64,000 nt of DNA from Gammaproteobacteria bacterium (GTDB taxonomy: Bacteria; Pseudomonadota; Gammaproteobacteria; HyVt-429). Under the pieces are notes generated by a model. That model searched no databases, was not told where the DNA came from, and was given only the letters and a program-made list of their open reading frames with translations. The stretch lies in contig JAADGI010000006.1 in the NCBI GenBank assembly GCA_013152415.1, positions 27,725-91,724 on the forward strand, given 5' to 3'. Positions 24,647-33,951 of the stretch are shown here, one piece after another. Position numbers and translations under genes: made by a program. The number at the start of each line of letters is the position of its first letter. Position 1 is the first letter of the stretch.

Positions 24647-25672
24647 ATGGGTTCTTTTCTCAACCGATTAAACATCGCACGGGACTTTCTTGGGGGTCGG
24701 AAACGCTCCACCGGGGCGCCCCTGGAATTATCAATCGAGCTAACAAGCGAATGCAACCTGAAGTGTTGCATGTGTCCACGTGATGATAATACACAGCGTG
24801 GCCTGGGTTATATGACATTTGAGACCTTTTGCCGGATTATTGACGAAACAGCGGCAGGCCTTGAATTTGCCTATCTGCATCTGGCAGGAGAGCCTTTACT
24901 GCATCCGGAGTTCGAGCGCTTTATTAACTACGCTGCAGAACACGGGGTCCACACCGGTATATCAACTAATGGCACCATTTTAAGCAAGCGACGCGCAAAA
25001 CGACTCCTGGCTTCGTCCCTGGATACCCTTATCATTTCCATCGACGGCACAGATGCGGAAACCTACAAACACATACGTGGAGCAAACAGCTTTAACAAGG
25101 TAGTTCGAAATACCGAGGGGTTCCTGGATCTAAAAGAAGAAACGGCTAAGGGTCCTTTTGTTGTCATTCAAATGATCTGTATGGAGGAAAACCACCGACA
25201 AGCGAAAGAGTTCTGTCAACGCTGGAAGCGACCGGGTGTGAACGCAGTACGACTTAAGCGATTTTTTAACTTTGCCGGCCAGGTGGCAGACCTGAGTCCG
25301 GAAGTCAGCGACAAAATCACTGCAAATGACAAGCCCCCAAAACCATGCATGCTTCCCTGGCGACAATTGGCCTTTTATTATGATGGAACTGCCGTGGCAT
25401 GCTGTCACGACTTTCTACACGAAACCGAGCTAGGCAATATCCACCAGCATTCACTGGATGAAATCTGGAACAGTGCTGCCATGCAAGAAATTCGACAGTG
25501 CCATACGGAAGGCCGACAAAATGAAGTGAATCTCTGTGCCGGTTGCAATCAACCGGAGATCTCACTCATCCAGATAATGGGGCTAACCCTTCTCAACGGG
25601 CGCCTGGCAAAACGCAGTCTTATCGCCGCTGAGCGTATTGCCAATCGTTTAGGCCTGGGCCCCTTGTACTGA
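24647..25672 (+). CDS. Radical SAM/SPASM domain protein
   Basis: A 341-residue radical SAM enzyme. The cluster motif CNLKCCMCPRD (CxxxCxxC) is at about 38-48, followed by the GE motif in HLAGEPLLHP. The C-terminal SPASM region has CMLPW, ACCHDFL and CAGCNQPE, giving ligands for auxiliary Fe-S clusters. Such proteins modify peptides or sugars or mature enzymes. No precursor peptide is seen nearby; the only linked gene is the glycosyltransferase 5 bp upstream, so a role in modifying a lipid-linked sugar or polysaccharide is possible. Substrate unknown. Confidence 0.85.
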   Translation: MGSFLNRLNIARDFLGGRKRSTGAPLELSIELTSECNLKCCMCPRDDNTQRGLGYMTFETFCRIIDETAAGLEFAYLHLAGEPLLHPEFERFINYAAEHGVHTGISTNGTILSKRRAKRLLASSLDTLIISIDGTDAETYKHIRGANSFNKVVRNTEGFLDLKEETAKGPFVVIQMICMEENHRQAKEFCQRWKRPGVNAVRLKRFFNFAGQVADLSPEVSDKITANDKPPKPCMLPWRQLAFYYDGTAVACCHDFLHETELGNIHQHSLDEIWNSAAMQEIRQCHTEGRQNEVNLCAGCNQPEISLIQIMGLTLLNGRLAKRSLIAAERIANRLGLGPLY

Positions 25673-25750
25673 GTGTGCTGGCCGTTAAGTTTATAGGGTT
25701 TGAGAAAAACCGTTAGCAAACCTTAAACACCCAAGCGGTGCTTGAGCGTA

Positions 25751-26143
25751 TTATCTCTGAACCCATTCAAGCGCGTCACTTTCTTTTTTGAATACACGTA
25801 CAAGCTTGGTTGAGTTTCTCGAAAGAGATCTATACGCCTCATACATCCTAACAAGCCCATATGCCAGATTTGAAGAAACGATAAATGCCAGTTTAGTGCT
25901 AATATTTTTACTGTCCGTTGTTGAGGCAATACTGCCAATCCTTTTTAATCCACTCGCAGTAAGCTTTATACTTGCAATGCCGGTAAAGTTAATTATTTCA
26001 TTAAAACCATGGTACTCACTCTTACTTTGAATATTTTTCTGATATTCCTTTAAACCTTCAATAAAATCCATATCAGTAGCATCACCTTCCCATGTTGTTA
26101 TGAGGAGCCTGGCTTCAACATCTACAATGTGTTTGGCTGGCAT
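25751..26143 (-). CDS. SpoIIAA/STAS-like small protein
   Basis: A 130-residue soluble protein with no signal peptide. The pattern (VEARLLITTWEGDATDMDFIE, FNEIINFTGIASIKLTASG, then KLAFIVSSNLAYGLVRMYEAYR) fits the SpoIIAA-like/STAS fold family of unknown function, in which this last segment is the most conserved. No phospho-acceptor Ser is evident. It stands alone, convergent to the radical SAM gene, with an R1 repeat just upstream. Function not known. Confidence 0.6.
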   Translation of the reverse strand: MPAKHIVDVEARLLITTWEGDATDMDFIEGLKEYQKNIQSKSEYHGFNEIINFTGIASIKLTASGLKRIGSIASTTDSKNISTKLAFIVSSNLAYGLVRMYEAYRSLSRNSTKLVRVFKKESDALEWVQR

Positions 26144-26164
26144 GTGTTTCTATACCTGGGACTT

Positions 26165-26300
26165 ACTAAGAAAAATAAAAGTTAGCCGACATCCTTTATC
26201 AGCGGGTGTTGGCAGCATGGACGCTGCCATCAGGCGTACAGGGACGTATTCACCGCGCCCCGCTGATGAAGGATGCCGGCTAACCAATGAACTCATTAGT
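26165..26300. repeat. Repeat family R1, copy 2 (complete)
   Basis: The 104-bp centre (26181-26284) runs from GTTAGCCGACATCC to GGATGCCGGCTAAC, with about 25-bp inverted ends. Outer arms are an AAGAAAAATAAAAG arm on the left and CCAATGAACTCATTAGT on the right. No coding content. It lies between the STAS-like gene and the end of the opp operon. Confidence 0.8.
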
Positions 26301-26441
26301 AAGCCCAACAATGACCCACAAAACAGGTTGCCGGACGGGGCGCATTGCCACGACCTTATATTCAATATAGACCCAAATAGCCGGCAGGGATGCCCTGCCC
26401 GGTCGAGCACGCGGCTGAATTGACCATCATAGGGTTTTTTG

Positions 26442-26464
26442 GAGAAACCCCCAGACCCGGGGGC
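26442..26464 (-). terminator. Possible hairpin at the end of the opp operon
   Basis: CCCCC (26448-26452) and GGGGG (26459-26463) arms with a short loop lie 13 bp after the oppF stop. The following T content is modest (TTTCTCC, then a short T/A stretch), so termination is only possible. Confidence 0.35.
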
Positions 26465-26476
26465 AATATTTATGCC

Positions 26477-27475
26477 CTAATGTAGATGACACCACACCCC
26501 ATGGGCCTCACGGCCCTCACCAGACTGATTAAGTTCAGGCTCAAGGCTACGACACTGGTCCATAACCTGAGGACAGCGGGTATGGAAGCGGCAGCCAGTG
26601 GGGGGATGCAGGGGTGACGGAACATCACCGCTTAGGGGCACCACATCATGGCCGATATCGGGGTCGGGGATGGGATTGGCGGCGATGAGGGCTTGGGTAT
26701 AGGGGTGCTTGGGCGACATAAACAGCTCATCCACCGGTGCCATCTCCACCACCTTACCCAAATACATCACTGCCACCCGATCGGCAATGTGGTGCACTAC
26801 ATTGAGATCATGGGCGATAAACAAATAGGCCATACCAAATTCCTCCTGCAAGGCCTTGAGCAAGTTGATAATCTGGGCCTGTATAGAGACATCCAGGGCA
26901 GATACCGCCTCATCACAAACAATGAACTTGGGATTCAAAGCCAGGGCCCGAGCGATACCAATACGTTGGCGTTGACCACCGGAAAACTCATGGGGGTAAC
27001 GTTGACGTGTGTCCGGGGCCAAACCAACCCGTTCCAACAATTCATCAATACGCTGTTCGTACTCTTTGCCTTTAACAAGGCCATGAACCCGCAAAGGTTC
27101 ACCAATAATGTTACCCACGCTCATACGTGGATTGAGTGAACTATAAGGATCTTGGAAAATGATTTGCATATGCTGGCGCATGGTACGCAGGGCCGTGCGC
27201 CCCAAACCGATAATATCTTCGCCATCAAACTGCACCTGCCCCGAGGTAGGCTCGATAAGTCTCAACACACATCGCGCCGCAGTCGTCTTGCCACAACCCG
27301 ATTCCCCCACCAACCCCAGAGTTTCGCCAGGGTAGACTTCAAATGACACCCCATCGACGGCCTGCACCTGATCGGTAACACGCGAAAAGACGCCGCTGTG
27401 TACCGGAAAGTACTTTGTCAGGCCCTCCACCTTCAACAGGGGTGTGCCATCTTTTAATATTCTTTTCTGGCTCAC
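26477..27475 (-). CDS. oppF: Peptide ABC transporter ATPase (DppF/OppF type)
   Basis: A 332-residue ATPase with Walker [14 protein letters not shown] (about 56-68), Q-loop, signature [15 protein letters not shown] and Walker [13 protein letters not shown]. The C-terminal Opp/Dpp domain carries the [14 protein letters not shown] cysteine pattern that holds an Fe-S cluster in family members. Paired with OppD, it energises uptake of oligopeptides. It overlaps oppD by 4 bases and is the last gene of the operon. Confidence 0.92.
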   Translation of the reverse strand: MSQKRILKDGTPLLKVEGLTKYFPVHSGVFSRVTDQVQAVDGVSFEVYPGETLGLVGESGCGKTTAARCVLRLIEPTSGQVQFDGEDIIGLGRTALRTMRQHMQIIFQDPYSSLNPRMSVGNIIGEPLRVHGLVKGKEYEQRIDELLERVGLAPDTRQRYPHEFSGGQRQRIGIARALALNPKFIVCDEAVSALDVSIQAQIINLLKALQEEFGMAYLFIAHDLNVVHHIADRVAVMYLGKVVEMAPVDELFMSPKHPYTQALIAANPIPDPDIGHDVVPLSGDVPSPLHPPTGCRFHTRCPQVMDQCRSLEPELNQSGEGREAHGVWCHLH

Positions 27476-28482
27476 TTTTCCTGCTCCTCCTGGTTTAACC
27501 AGCAGGCTACCTGGTGTCCATCAGCCAAACGAATGGGCTGGGGATGCTCACTATGACAACGGTCCATCACCCTGGGGCAGCGGGTGGAAAACCGACAACC
27601 CAAGGGAAACTCACGGGGCGAAGGCACGGTACCTTCAATGGAGGCCAATGGATGCCCACGTTGGGCCGGTGTAGGGATAGATTCGAGTAGGGCACGGGTA
27701 TAGGGATGGCTGGGTGATTTAAACAGTGTCCTGACGGTGGCCCGTTCTACTATTTCACCGGCATACATCACCATCACCCGGCTACTAAAGTGGGCCACAA
27801 CCCCGAGGTTATGGGTGATGAGCAGTATGGCCATGCCCATCTCATCTTGTAACTGTTTGAGCAAACCAAGGATCTGGGCCTGAATGGTGACATCAAGTGC
27901 AGTGGTCGGTTCGTCGGCGATCAGCAGATCAGGCTTACAGGCCAGGGCCATAGCAATCATCACCCGTTGTTTCATGCCGCCGGATAGCTCATGAGGATAT
28001 TGATCGATGCGTTGTTGGGGTGAAGGAATTCCAACCTTTTCCAACAAGTCCAATATCTGCCTACGATTCTGTGCCGCCTTGCCACCAAAGTGGGTCACCA
28101 GGACCTCGCCAATCTGATTACCAATGGTGAACACAGGGTTGAGCGAGGTCATAGGTTCTTGAAAGATCATACCCACACGCCGACCCCGTATAGCCTGCAA
28201 TTGTACTGTGGGCATATTGACGATCTCATTACCCACCAATCGAATACTGCCACTATCCACACGGCCAGGGTAATCAACCAAACCCATAATGGCCAAGGCA
28301 GTCACCGACTTGCCACAACCCGACTCCCCTACCAGGGCTACTGTCTCACCGGCATGGATTTGAAAACTTACATCATGCACCATATTGACCCGGCCTTGCT
28401 CGGTGCCAAAGGAGACATTGAGCGCACTCACATCCAATACGGGTGCTTGACCGGTCTGGCTTATGGGATCGGGCGTAGCCAC
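27472..28482 (-). CDS. oppD: Peptide ABC transporter ATPase (DppD/OppD type)
   Basis: A 336-residue ATPase with Walker [13 protein letters not shown], signature [16 protein letters not shown] and Walker [13 protein letters not shown]. The terminal [14 protein letters not shown] segment provides Cys ligands as in OppD/DppD. It overlaps oppC by 1 base and oppF by 4 bases, so the permease and ATPase genes form one tightly coupled unit. Confidence 0.92.
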   Translation of the reverse strand: MATPDPISQTGQAPVLDVSALNVSFGTEQGRVNMVHDVSFQIHAGETVALVGESGCGKSVTALAIMGLVDYPGRVDSGSIRLVGNEIVNMPTVQLQAIRGRRVGMIFQEPMTSLNPVFTIGNQIGEVLVTHFGGKAAQNRRQILDLLEKVGIPSPQQRIDQYPHELSGGMKQRVMIAMALACKPDLLIADEPTTALDVTIQAQILGLLKQLQDEMGMAILLITHNLGVVAHFSSRVMVMYAGEIVERATVRTLFKSPSHPYTRALLESIPTPAQRGHPLASIEGTVPSPREFPLGCRFSTRCPRVMDRCHSEHPQPIRLADGHQVACWLNQEEQEK

Positions 28483-29471
28483 TAACGCTGCCTCAACTTG
28501 GGATTAAGGGCTTCACGCATGCCCTCACCCACCAAATTAAAGGCGAGTACCACCACCAATATAGCCAGACCAGGGATAAAAAACAGCCACGGGGCATCGA
28601 ATATAAAACCCTTGCCATCGGACAAAATATTGCCCCAGGTCGCAAAAGGTGGCTGCACCCCGAAGCCCAGAAAGCTGAGTGCAGATTCGGTCAAGATGGC
28701 GGTGGCCACACCAATGGTGGCCGATACCAATACCGGGGCGATGGCGTTGGGGACCATATGCAAAAAAATGATGCGCCGTTCAGGCAGACCCATGGCCTGG
28801 GCGGCCACCACAAAATCCTGCTCACGTAAGGCAAGAAATTCAGCCCGCACAAAACGGGCGGTACCCATCCAGCTGGTAACACCGATAACAATCATGATGT
28901 TGTATATACTGGGAGGCAAGAGTGCCACTACCGTCAGAATGAGAAAGAATGTTGGAAAACACAACATCACATCGGTAAAACGCATAATTAAGGTATCGAC
29001 CGTCATGATGCCCAAACGTAGCTTGCCGTAATATCCTGCCAAACCACCCAACAAAATTCCAATAAATACAGATATCCCCACCGCAATAAAACCAATGGAC
29101 AAAGATACAAATGAGCCCTGCAACATTCGTGCAAACACATCTCGACCCAACTCATCAGTGCCCAATATATAAACACCCAGTAAAGGCCTGGTGTCTACAG
29201 GGACCAAGGTAGAAACTTGGGACAGGGGTGACTTAAATTTATCCACCAAATTCACTGTAGAGGGATCGAACACCACCCACCACTCAGTTAGAGCCTTACC
29301 GGCAACCGCCATAAACAACAACAAAACCAATACAACCAAACCCACCATAGCCAATCGGTCCCGCTTAAAAAGTCTCCAGAATTCGTCAAATGGTGTCTCG
29401 TATATCACAGCCTGTGCAGCCCTATCCGGCGACCCGTTGTGCCTGTTTTTTTCTGCTTCACCCATGGTCAA
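28482..29471 (-). CDS. oppC: Peptide ABC transporter permease (OppC/DppC type)
   Basis: A 329-residue inner-membrane permease with an N-terminal cytoplasmic extension, a first membrane segment near 38-60, and five more in the BPD_transp_1 domain. The EAA loop reads VRAEFLALREQDFVVAAQAMG, the coupling site for the ATPases. A large periplasmic loop follows the first segment, as in OppC. It overlaps oppB by 4 bases. Confidence 0.92.
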   Translation of the reverse strand: MTMGEAEKNRHNGSPDRAAQAVIYETPFDEFWRLFKRDRLAMVGLVVLVLLLFMAVAGKALTEWWVVFDPSTVNLVDKFKSPLSQVSTLVPVDTRPLLGVYILGTDELGRDVFARMLQGSFVSLSIGFIAVGISVFIGILLGGLAGYYGKLRLGIMTVDTLIMRFTDVMLCFPTFFLILTVVALLPPSIYNIMIVIGVTSWMGTARFVRAEFLALREQDFVVAAQAMGLPERRIIFLHMVPNAIAPVLVSATIGVATAILTESALSFLGFGVQPPFATWGNILSDGKGFIFDAPWLFFIPGLAILVVVLAFNLVGEGMREALNPKLRQR

Positions 29472-30430
29472 TGCAATCGGATGCGTGGGTCTGCCACCGC
29501 ATATAATAAATCGGACACGAAAGTACCCGCCAAGGTCAAGGCGGCAGCAATAAAGTTAATCGTCAATATCACTGGAAAGTCACGGGATAAAATGGCGTCA
29601 TAGCCCAAACGTCCCAAACCGGGCCAGGCAAAAATTTGCTCGAATATCACTGACCCGCCGATGAGGCCGGGCAACAAAAAACCAAACATGGTTACAAAGG
29701 GTAACAATGCATTGCGCAAAGCATGATGATAAATTACCTGATCCTCAGGAAGGCCCTTGGCACGGGCAGTGCGCACATAATCCTGTCCTATCACCTCCAG
29801 CATTTGTGAACGCACATAACGAGACAGCACGGCGATACCCCCAAGTGCGGACATCAAGGATGGGATCACCAGATGCCAGATACGATCCATGCCCTGGAAC
29901 CAGGGCATGGCATCCTCCATGCCGAATGTGCGCATCCCAATGACGGGTACACCTAGCACGGCGACCACCCATAATATCGCCAGATAGGATAAAAAGAACC
30001 CAGGTACTGAGATCAAGGTATAGGCAATAAAGGCGGTACTTCGGTCATAGATCGAGCCTCGCCTGATCGCGGCCTTTATCCCGGTTGGGAACGATAAGGT
30101 CCAGACGATGATAGTGGCCAAAATAAACAAGGGCAAAGAATTGAGAAACCGGTCCCAAATCTTGGGTAACACAGGTTGGCTGTCTTTAAAGGACTTCAGC
30201 TCACCACTCAATAAGTCCCGCATCCAATAGGCATACTGCAAATGTAAAGGCTCATCCAAATGAAAGGCCTTGCGAATCTTGACGATGTCCTCCGGTTTCA
30301 TACGCGGATTAGAAGGATCAACCTGGGTGGGTTCACCCGGTGCCAAGTGCACCACTCCATGGGCTATAACCGAGACAATGAAAAGCAACACCAAACGCTG
30401 CAATAAATTGCGTAATATGTAGGACCACAT
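29468..30430 (-). CDS. oppB: Peptide ABC transporter permease (OppB/DppB type)
   Basis: A 320-residue permease with six membrane segments. The N-terminal MWSYILRNLLQRLVLLFIVS is characteristic of OppB/DppB, and the EAA loop reads MLEVIGQDYVRTARAKGLPE. It begins 57 bp after the binding-protein gene and is coupled to oppC by overlap. With OppC it forms the channel. Confidence 0.92.
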   Translation of the reverse strand: MWSYILRNLLQRLVLLFIVSVIAHGVVHLAPGEPTQVDPSNPRMKPEDIVKIRKAFHLDEPLHLQYAYWMRDLLSGELKSFKDSQPVLPKIWDRFLNSLPLFILATIIVWTLSFPTGIKAAIRRGSIYDRSTAFIAYTLISVPGFFLSYLAILWVVAVLGVPVIGMRTFGMEDAMPWFQGMDRIWHLVIPSLMSALGGIAVLSRYVRSQMLEVIGQDYVRTARAKGLPEDQVIYHHALRNALLPFVTMFGFLLPGLIGGSVIFEQIFAWPGLGRLGYDAILSRDFPVILTINFIAAALTLAGTFVSDLLYAVADPRIRLH

Positions 30431-30487
30431 CAGACCATTCCCACTTCAGGAATTCTAAAAAACTTGGTTGAATTTCCGATCAACTGT

Positions 30488-32590
30488 CTATTTGAATTCT
30501 GGAACATGCTCAAGTTTTTTCCATTTGTTAAATGAGTAATAAATGCTTCCAGACCGGCTAGGTGTAATCTTCGTATAACTGCCATCCTTTTTCATCATAA
30601 CAATCTTTTTGTCCAATACTTCTGTTGCCCGAGGTGCAAACAAGAAAGTGTAAGGCTGATCATTGGCAATCTGTCGATGTAATCGGTGGGTCAACTCACG
30701 CTGTTTATCGATGTCGTATTCTTTACGAATCCGAACAATTAGCTCATCCGCTTCGGCACTGTTGTAGCCTACAAAATTCAATTTTTGTGGGCCCGCCTCA
30801 CTGGAGTGCCATAGCTGAAAAAGATCGGGGTCCTGACTCAGACTCCAACCCAGCACTACGGCATCAAATTTTCCTGGATTGATAAAGTCTTGCAAAAATA
30901 CCGCCCACTCAAATAACTGGGTATTGCACTTTACACCAATCTTCTTCCAGGCATTCTGGGCAATGGTCACCACGGCCTTGCGAATAGGATTCCCATTATT
31001 GGTAAGCAGGTTAAATTCCAATAACTTGCCGTCTTTTTCCATCCAGCCATCCGCGTTCTTTTTCCAACCCAACTCATTGAGCAGCCTTATCGCTCCTTCC
31101 GGGTCATAGGCTAACGGCTGAATGGATTGATCATACCATTGAGTATTCTTGGGATAGGGACCAGTAACACGCTCAGCCTCGTCATAGAGTATGTACTTAA
31201 TAATCTCCCTCACATCAATGGCCATACCCAGGGCCTTACGCAATAGAGGGTCCTTGAATAAAGGCAATCTGTTATTGTAACCGATATAGGTGTAACCAAA
31301 ACCCAGGCTGGTAAAATTCTGGTAGCGCTTATCCTTTTTATATCGGGCAATCTGATGGGGGCGTGCCGAATAACGATCTACGGCACCACTACGAAATTCC
31401 ACTTCCTGGGTAAGCTTGTCAGGAATAATGCGGTAAAAATAATCTTTGTACTGGGGCGCACCCTCCCAGTAATCCTCATTACGCCGAAGATGAATCATCT
31501 CATCACTCTGCCACTCCACAAATCGGTAAGGCCCCACGCCCACCGGGTGACGGCTAAATTCGCTCTCACGCATACCAAAGGTTTTGCGCAGTTCTGGTGA
31601 GATATTGCGCCGCTCCATCTCTTTTTTTAGCTCCACATCATTGAGTAGATGCTCGGGTATGATACCCATCATCCAGGCATTAATGGCGGGGGAAAACAAT
31701 CGCTTGTACACCACCCTAACGGTATAGGGATCAAGGATTTCTATTTTCTTTACAGGCTCAAAATCAGAAGTACGGGGTGACAGGTTTTTGGGGTTCATGA
31801 TGGCGTCATAAGTGAACTTAACATCCCCAGCATCAAATTCCTGGCCGTCATGGAACTTAACACCCTTGCGAAGTTTGAATTCAATAATGGGATTGTGCTC
31901 AAAAACGGGCACCCACTGTGGAAATTGTGATCTAACGGCCTCGCGCCTTTCATTTGGCTCCACCTCGACCCAACGATCGTAAGGTGCACTATCGGCATAT
32001 TGGGCACCGATCACGGGAATCAGTTTCTCAAATAGATCCTGATCCACACCTCTAAGTGATATCTCGATACGCTCGGGTATACGCAAATGCAGCTTGACAG
32101 TTTGAGCCTTATCATCTTTACCCGGGAGGCTGATATCTTCTGAACGTTCTTCAGCGGCGACACGACGTAGGCCCATCACCTGATCCTTCAGGCCGGGTAT
32201 GAGCCCCGATGCGATTGCCCGGCGCAGGCGTTGTTCCAGAGTGACAGCCGTAACAGGTGTGCCATCGATAAAACGGGCACCGGATATAACGGCCAAATAA
32301 GCCTTTTCTGTTACCTGCCATTCGGTAGCAAGACGGCCCCGTAGATTAAGGTTCTCATCAAGATCCAGCAATCCTTCAAAAACCAAGGTTGTGATATCAC
32401 TGCTCGCGGAATCGGCCTGAATGATAGGATTGAGGATTTTGGCATCACCAATAGATGAATCGATAAATTTCTCGACCCGAGAGGGGTTACCTACCGTCTG
32501 TGTCTCATAACTGGGCACCCAGAAATAAGACTGAATTAAAACTACCGTCACCACCAATGGTGCAACAATGAGTATTGTTTTAAGCTTCAT
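30488..32590 (-). CDS. oppA: Large extracellular solute-binding protein, family 5
   Basis: A 700-residue SBP_bac_5 protein with an N-terminal membrane or signal segment (about 4-24). The lobe region RVEKFIDSSIGDAKILNP begins the fold, and VGVGPYRFVEWQSDEMIHL is the conserved central block. At 700 residues it is longer than DppA/OppA (about 540) because of an insert near residues 140-230, and in that it recalls YejA-type proteins. The separate oppD and oppF genes argue against a Yej system. No lipobox is seen. It is first in the five-gene operon; the peptide specificity is unknown. Confidence 0.85.
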   Translation of the reverse strand: MKLKTILIVAPLVVTVVLIQSYFWVPSYETQTVGNPSRVEKFIDSSIGDAKILNPIIQADSASSDITTLVFEGLLDLDENLNLRGRLATEWQVTEKAYLAVISGARFIDGTPVTAVTLEQRLRRAIASGLIPGLKDQVMGLRRVAAEERSEDISLPGKDDKAQTVKLHLRIPERIEISLRGVDQDLFEKLIPVIGAQYADSAPYDRWVEVEPNERREAVRSQFPQWVPVFEHNPIIEFKLRKGVKFHDGQEFDAGDVKFTYDAIMNPKNLSPRTSDFEPVKKIEILDPYTVRVVYKRLFSPAINAWMMGIIPEHLLNDVELKKEMERRNISPELRKTFGMRESEFSRHPVGVGPYRFVEWQSDEMIHLRRNEDYWEGAPQYKDYFYRIIPDKLTQEVEFRSGAVDRYSARPHQIARYKKDKRYQNFTSLGFGYTYIGYNNRLPLFKDPLLRKALGMAIDVREIIKYILYDEAERVTGPYPKNTQWYDQSIQPLAYDPEGAIRLLNELGWKKNADGWMEKDGKLLEFNLLTNNGNPIRKAVVTIAQNAWKKIGVKCNTQLFEWAVFLQDFINPGKFDAVVLGWSLSQDPDLFQLWHSSEAGPQKLNFVGYNSAEADELIVRIRKEYDIDKQRELTHRLHRQIANDQPYTFLFAPRATEVLDKKIVMMKKDGSYTKITPSRSGSIYYSFNKWKKLEHVPEFK

Positions 32591-32614
32591 ACAGACTTTA
32601 ACTATTACCTCTTA

Positions 32615-32751
32615 ACTAAATGAGTTCATTGCTTACCCGACATCCTTTATCAGCGGGTGTTGGCAGCATGGACGCTGCCATCAAGCGTACAGGGACGTAC
32701 TCACCGCGTCCCGCTGATGAAGGATGTCGGGTAACTTTCGTTTTCCTTAGT
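32615..32751. repeat. Repeat family R1, copy 3 (complete, arms swapped)
   Basis: The centre (32632-32735) runs from TTACCCGACATCCTT to GGATGTCGGGTAAC and has the same orientation as copies 1 and 2. The outer arms are exchanged: AATGAGTTCATTG is on the left and CTTTCGTTTTCCTT on the right. The inner inverted ends match at 24 of 25 positions. The 350 bp from here to fabI holds no other recognised feature except the expected fabI promoter. Confidence 0.8.
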
Positions 32752-33084
32752 AACTTAACCCTTAAGGCAGTTCCCGCTAGCCTACCATGTCATGGCGATA
32801 TTCCAACCAGAGCCAAAGCAGGCCTTGCTGTGGGTAGATTCCTGCCCAGATCATGCACCACTGCACTCCATACGAGCCAGACCAAATTTAATAGCACCCA
32901 AACTATCATGTCACGAGCCACACACAAACAACAGACCCACGATAACACTTATTGTGCATAAGCTATAAACAAGGTATATAAGAGGGGGTCTGCCGTTAAG
33001 CTGCGCCAAAAAAGCAGTTATGGGTAAGGATGCTCATTACGGCATAGACAGAACATATAGACAAAATATTCTGAGGAAAAATAT

Positions 33085-33876
33085 ATGGGATTTCTGACCG
33101 GAAAACGGGCACTCATCGTCGGTATTGCCAGCGAAAGATCCATCGCCTGGGGTGTCGCCAAGGCCATGCACCGTGAGGGTGCAGAACTGGCCTACACCTA
33201 TCAAAATGACAAATTAAAGACCCGAGTTGAAAAGGTCGCTACCCATACCCAATCCGACATCATTCTGCCCTGTGATGTGAGCGATGACAACCAAATTGAA
33301 TCGGTATTCAAAAGCCTGGATAATTACTGGGATGGACTGGACATCATCGTCCACTCCGTAGCCTTTGCGCCCCGTGAAGAACTGGATGGTTTGTACCTTG
33401 ATGCCGTGACCCGGAATGGATTTAATACCGCCCACGAGATCAGCTCGTACAGCTTTGCCGCGCTGGCCAAGGCCGGTCGTGGCATGATGGCCGACCGAAA
33501 CGGCGCCATGATCACCCTATCCTACATCGGTGCCGTACGCTCCATGCCGGGTTACAATATTATGGGCTTGGCCAAGGCCAGTCTGGAGGCCAATGTGCGC
33601 TACATGGCCCAGAGCCTGGGTCATGAGGGAATTCGCGTCAACGCCATATCCGCAGGCCCGATCAAAACTTTGGCTGCAGCGGGCATAAAAGGGTTCAAAA
33701 AGATGATCGATTTCTACGAAAAGACCGCGCCACTGGGACGTAGCGTCGATATTGATGAGGTAGGCAATGCTGCGGCATTTCTCTGCTCAGACCTGGCCTC
33801 GGGGATCACCGCCGAAATCATGTATGTAGACGGTGGCTTTAATACGGTGGGAATTGGCGCCCAGATGGTCGAGTAA
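33085..33876 (+). CDS. fabI: Enoyl-[acyl-carrier-protein] reductase (NADH)
   Basis: A 263-residue FabI, the last step of each fatty-acid elongation round. It has the FabI-type nucleotide site [11 protein letters not shown] (13-23) and the catalytic Tyr157-x6-Lys164 ([12 protein letters not shown]), with Tyr147 in place as well. The end [11 protein letters not shown] is also typical. GAGGA lies 9 bases before the ATG. It is convergent with ppiD. This is the classical triclosan-target form rather than FabV or FabK. Confidence 0.95.
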   Translation: MGFLTGKRALIVGIASERSIAWGVAKAMHREGAELAYTYQNDKLKTRVEKVATHTQSDIILPCDVSDDNQIESVFKSLDNYWDGLDIIVHSVAFAPREELDGLYLDAVTRNGFNTAHEISSYSFAALAKAGRGMMADRNGAMITLSYIGAVRSMPGYNIMGLAKASLEANVRYMAQSLGHEGIRVNAISAGPIKTLAAAGIKGFKKMIDFYEKTAPLGRSVDIDEVGNAAAFLCSDLASGITAEIMYVDGGFNTVGIGAQMVE

Positions 33877-33951
33877 CAAAATTGGGTACTCCTGTAGATC
33901 AAGATGAGACCACCAGGGGTAGGGTGATTTTTGCTGTCCCGCCTGATTTTT

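Noticed and set aside
23874..25672. Ribosomal peptide (RiPP) cluster around the radical SAM gene
   Set aside because: No precursor-like small gene, transporter or peptidase is adjacent.
32620..32961. Small open frames with related products at 26.1, 26.3 and 32.6 kb
   Set aside because: They are translations of the R1 repeat, not genes.
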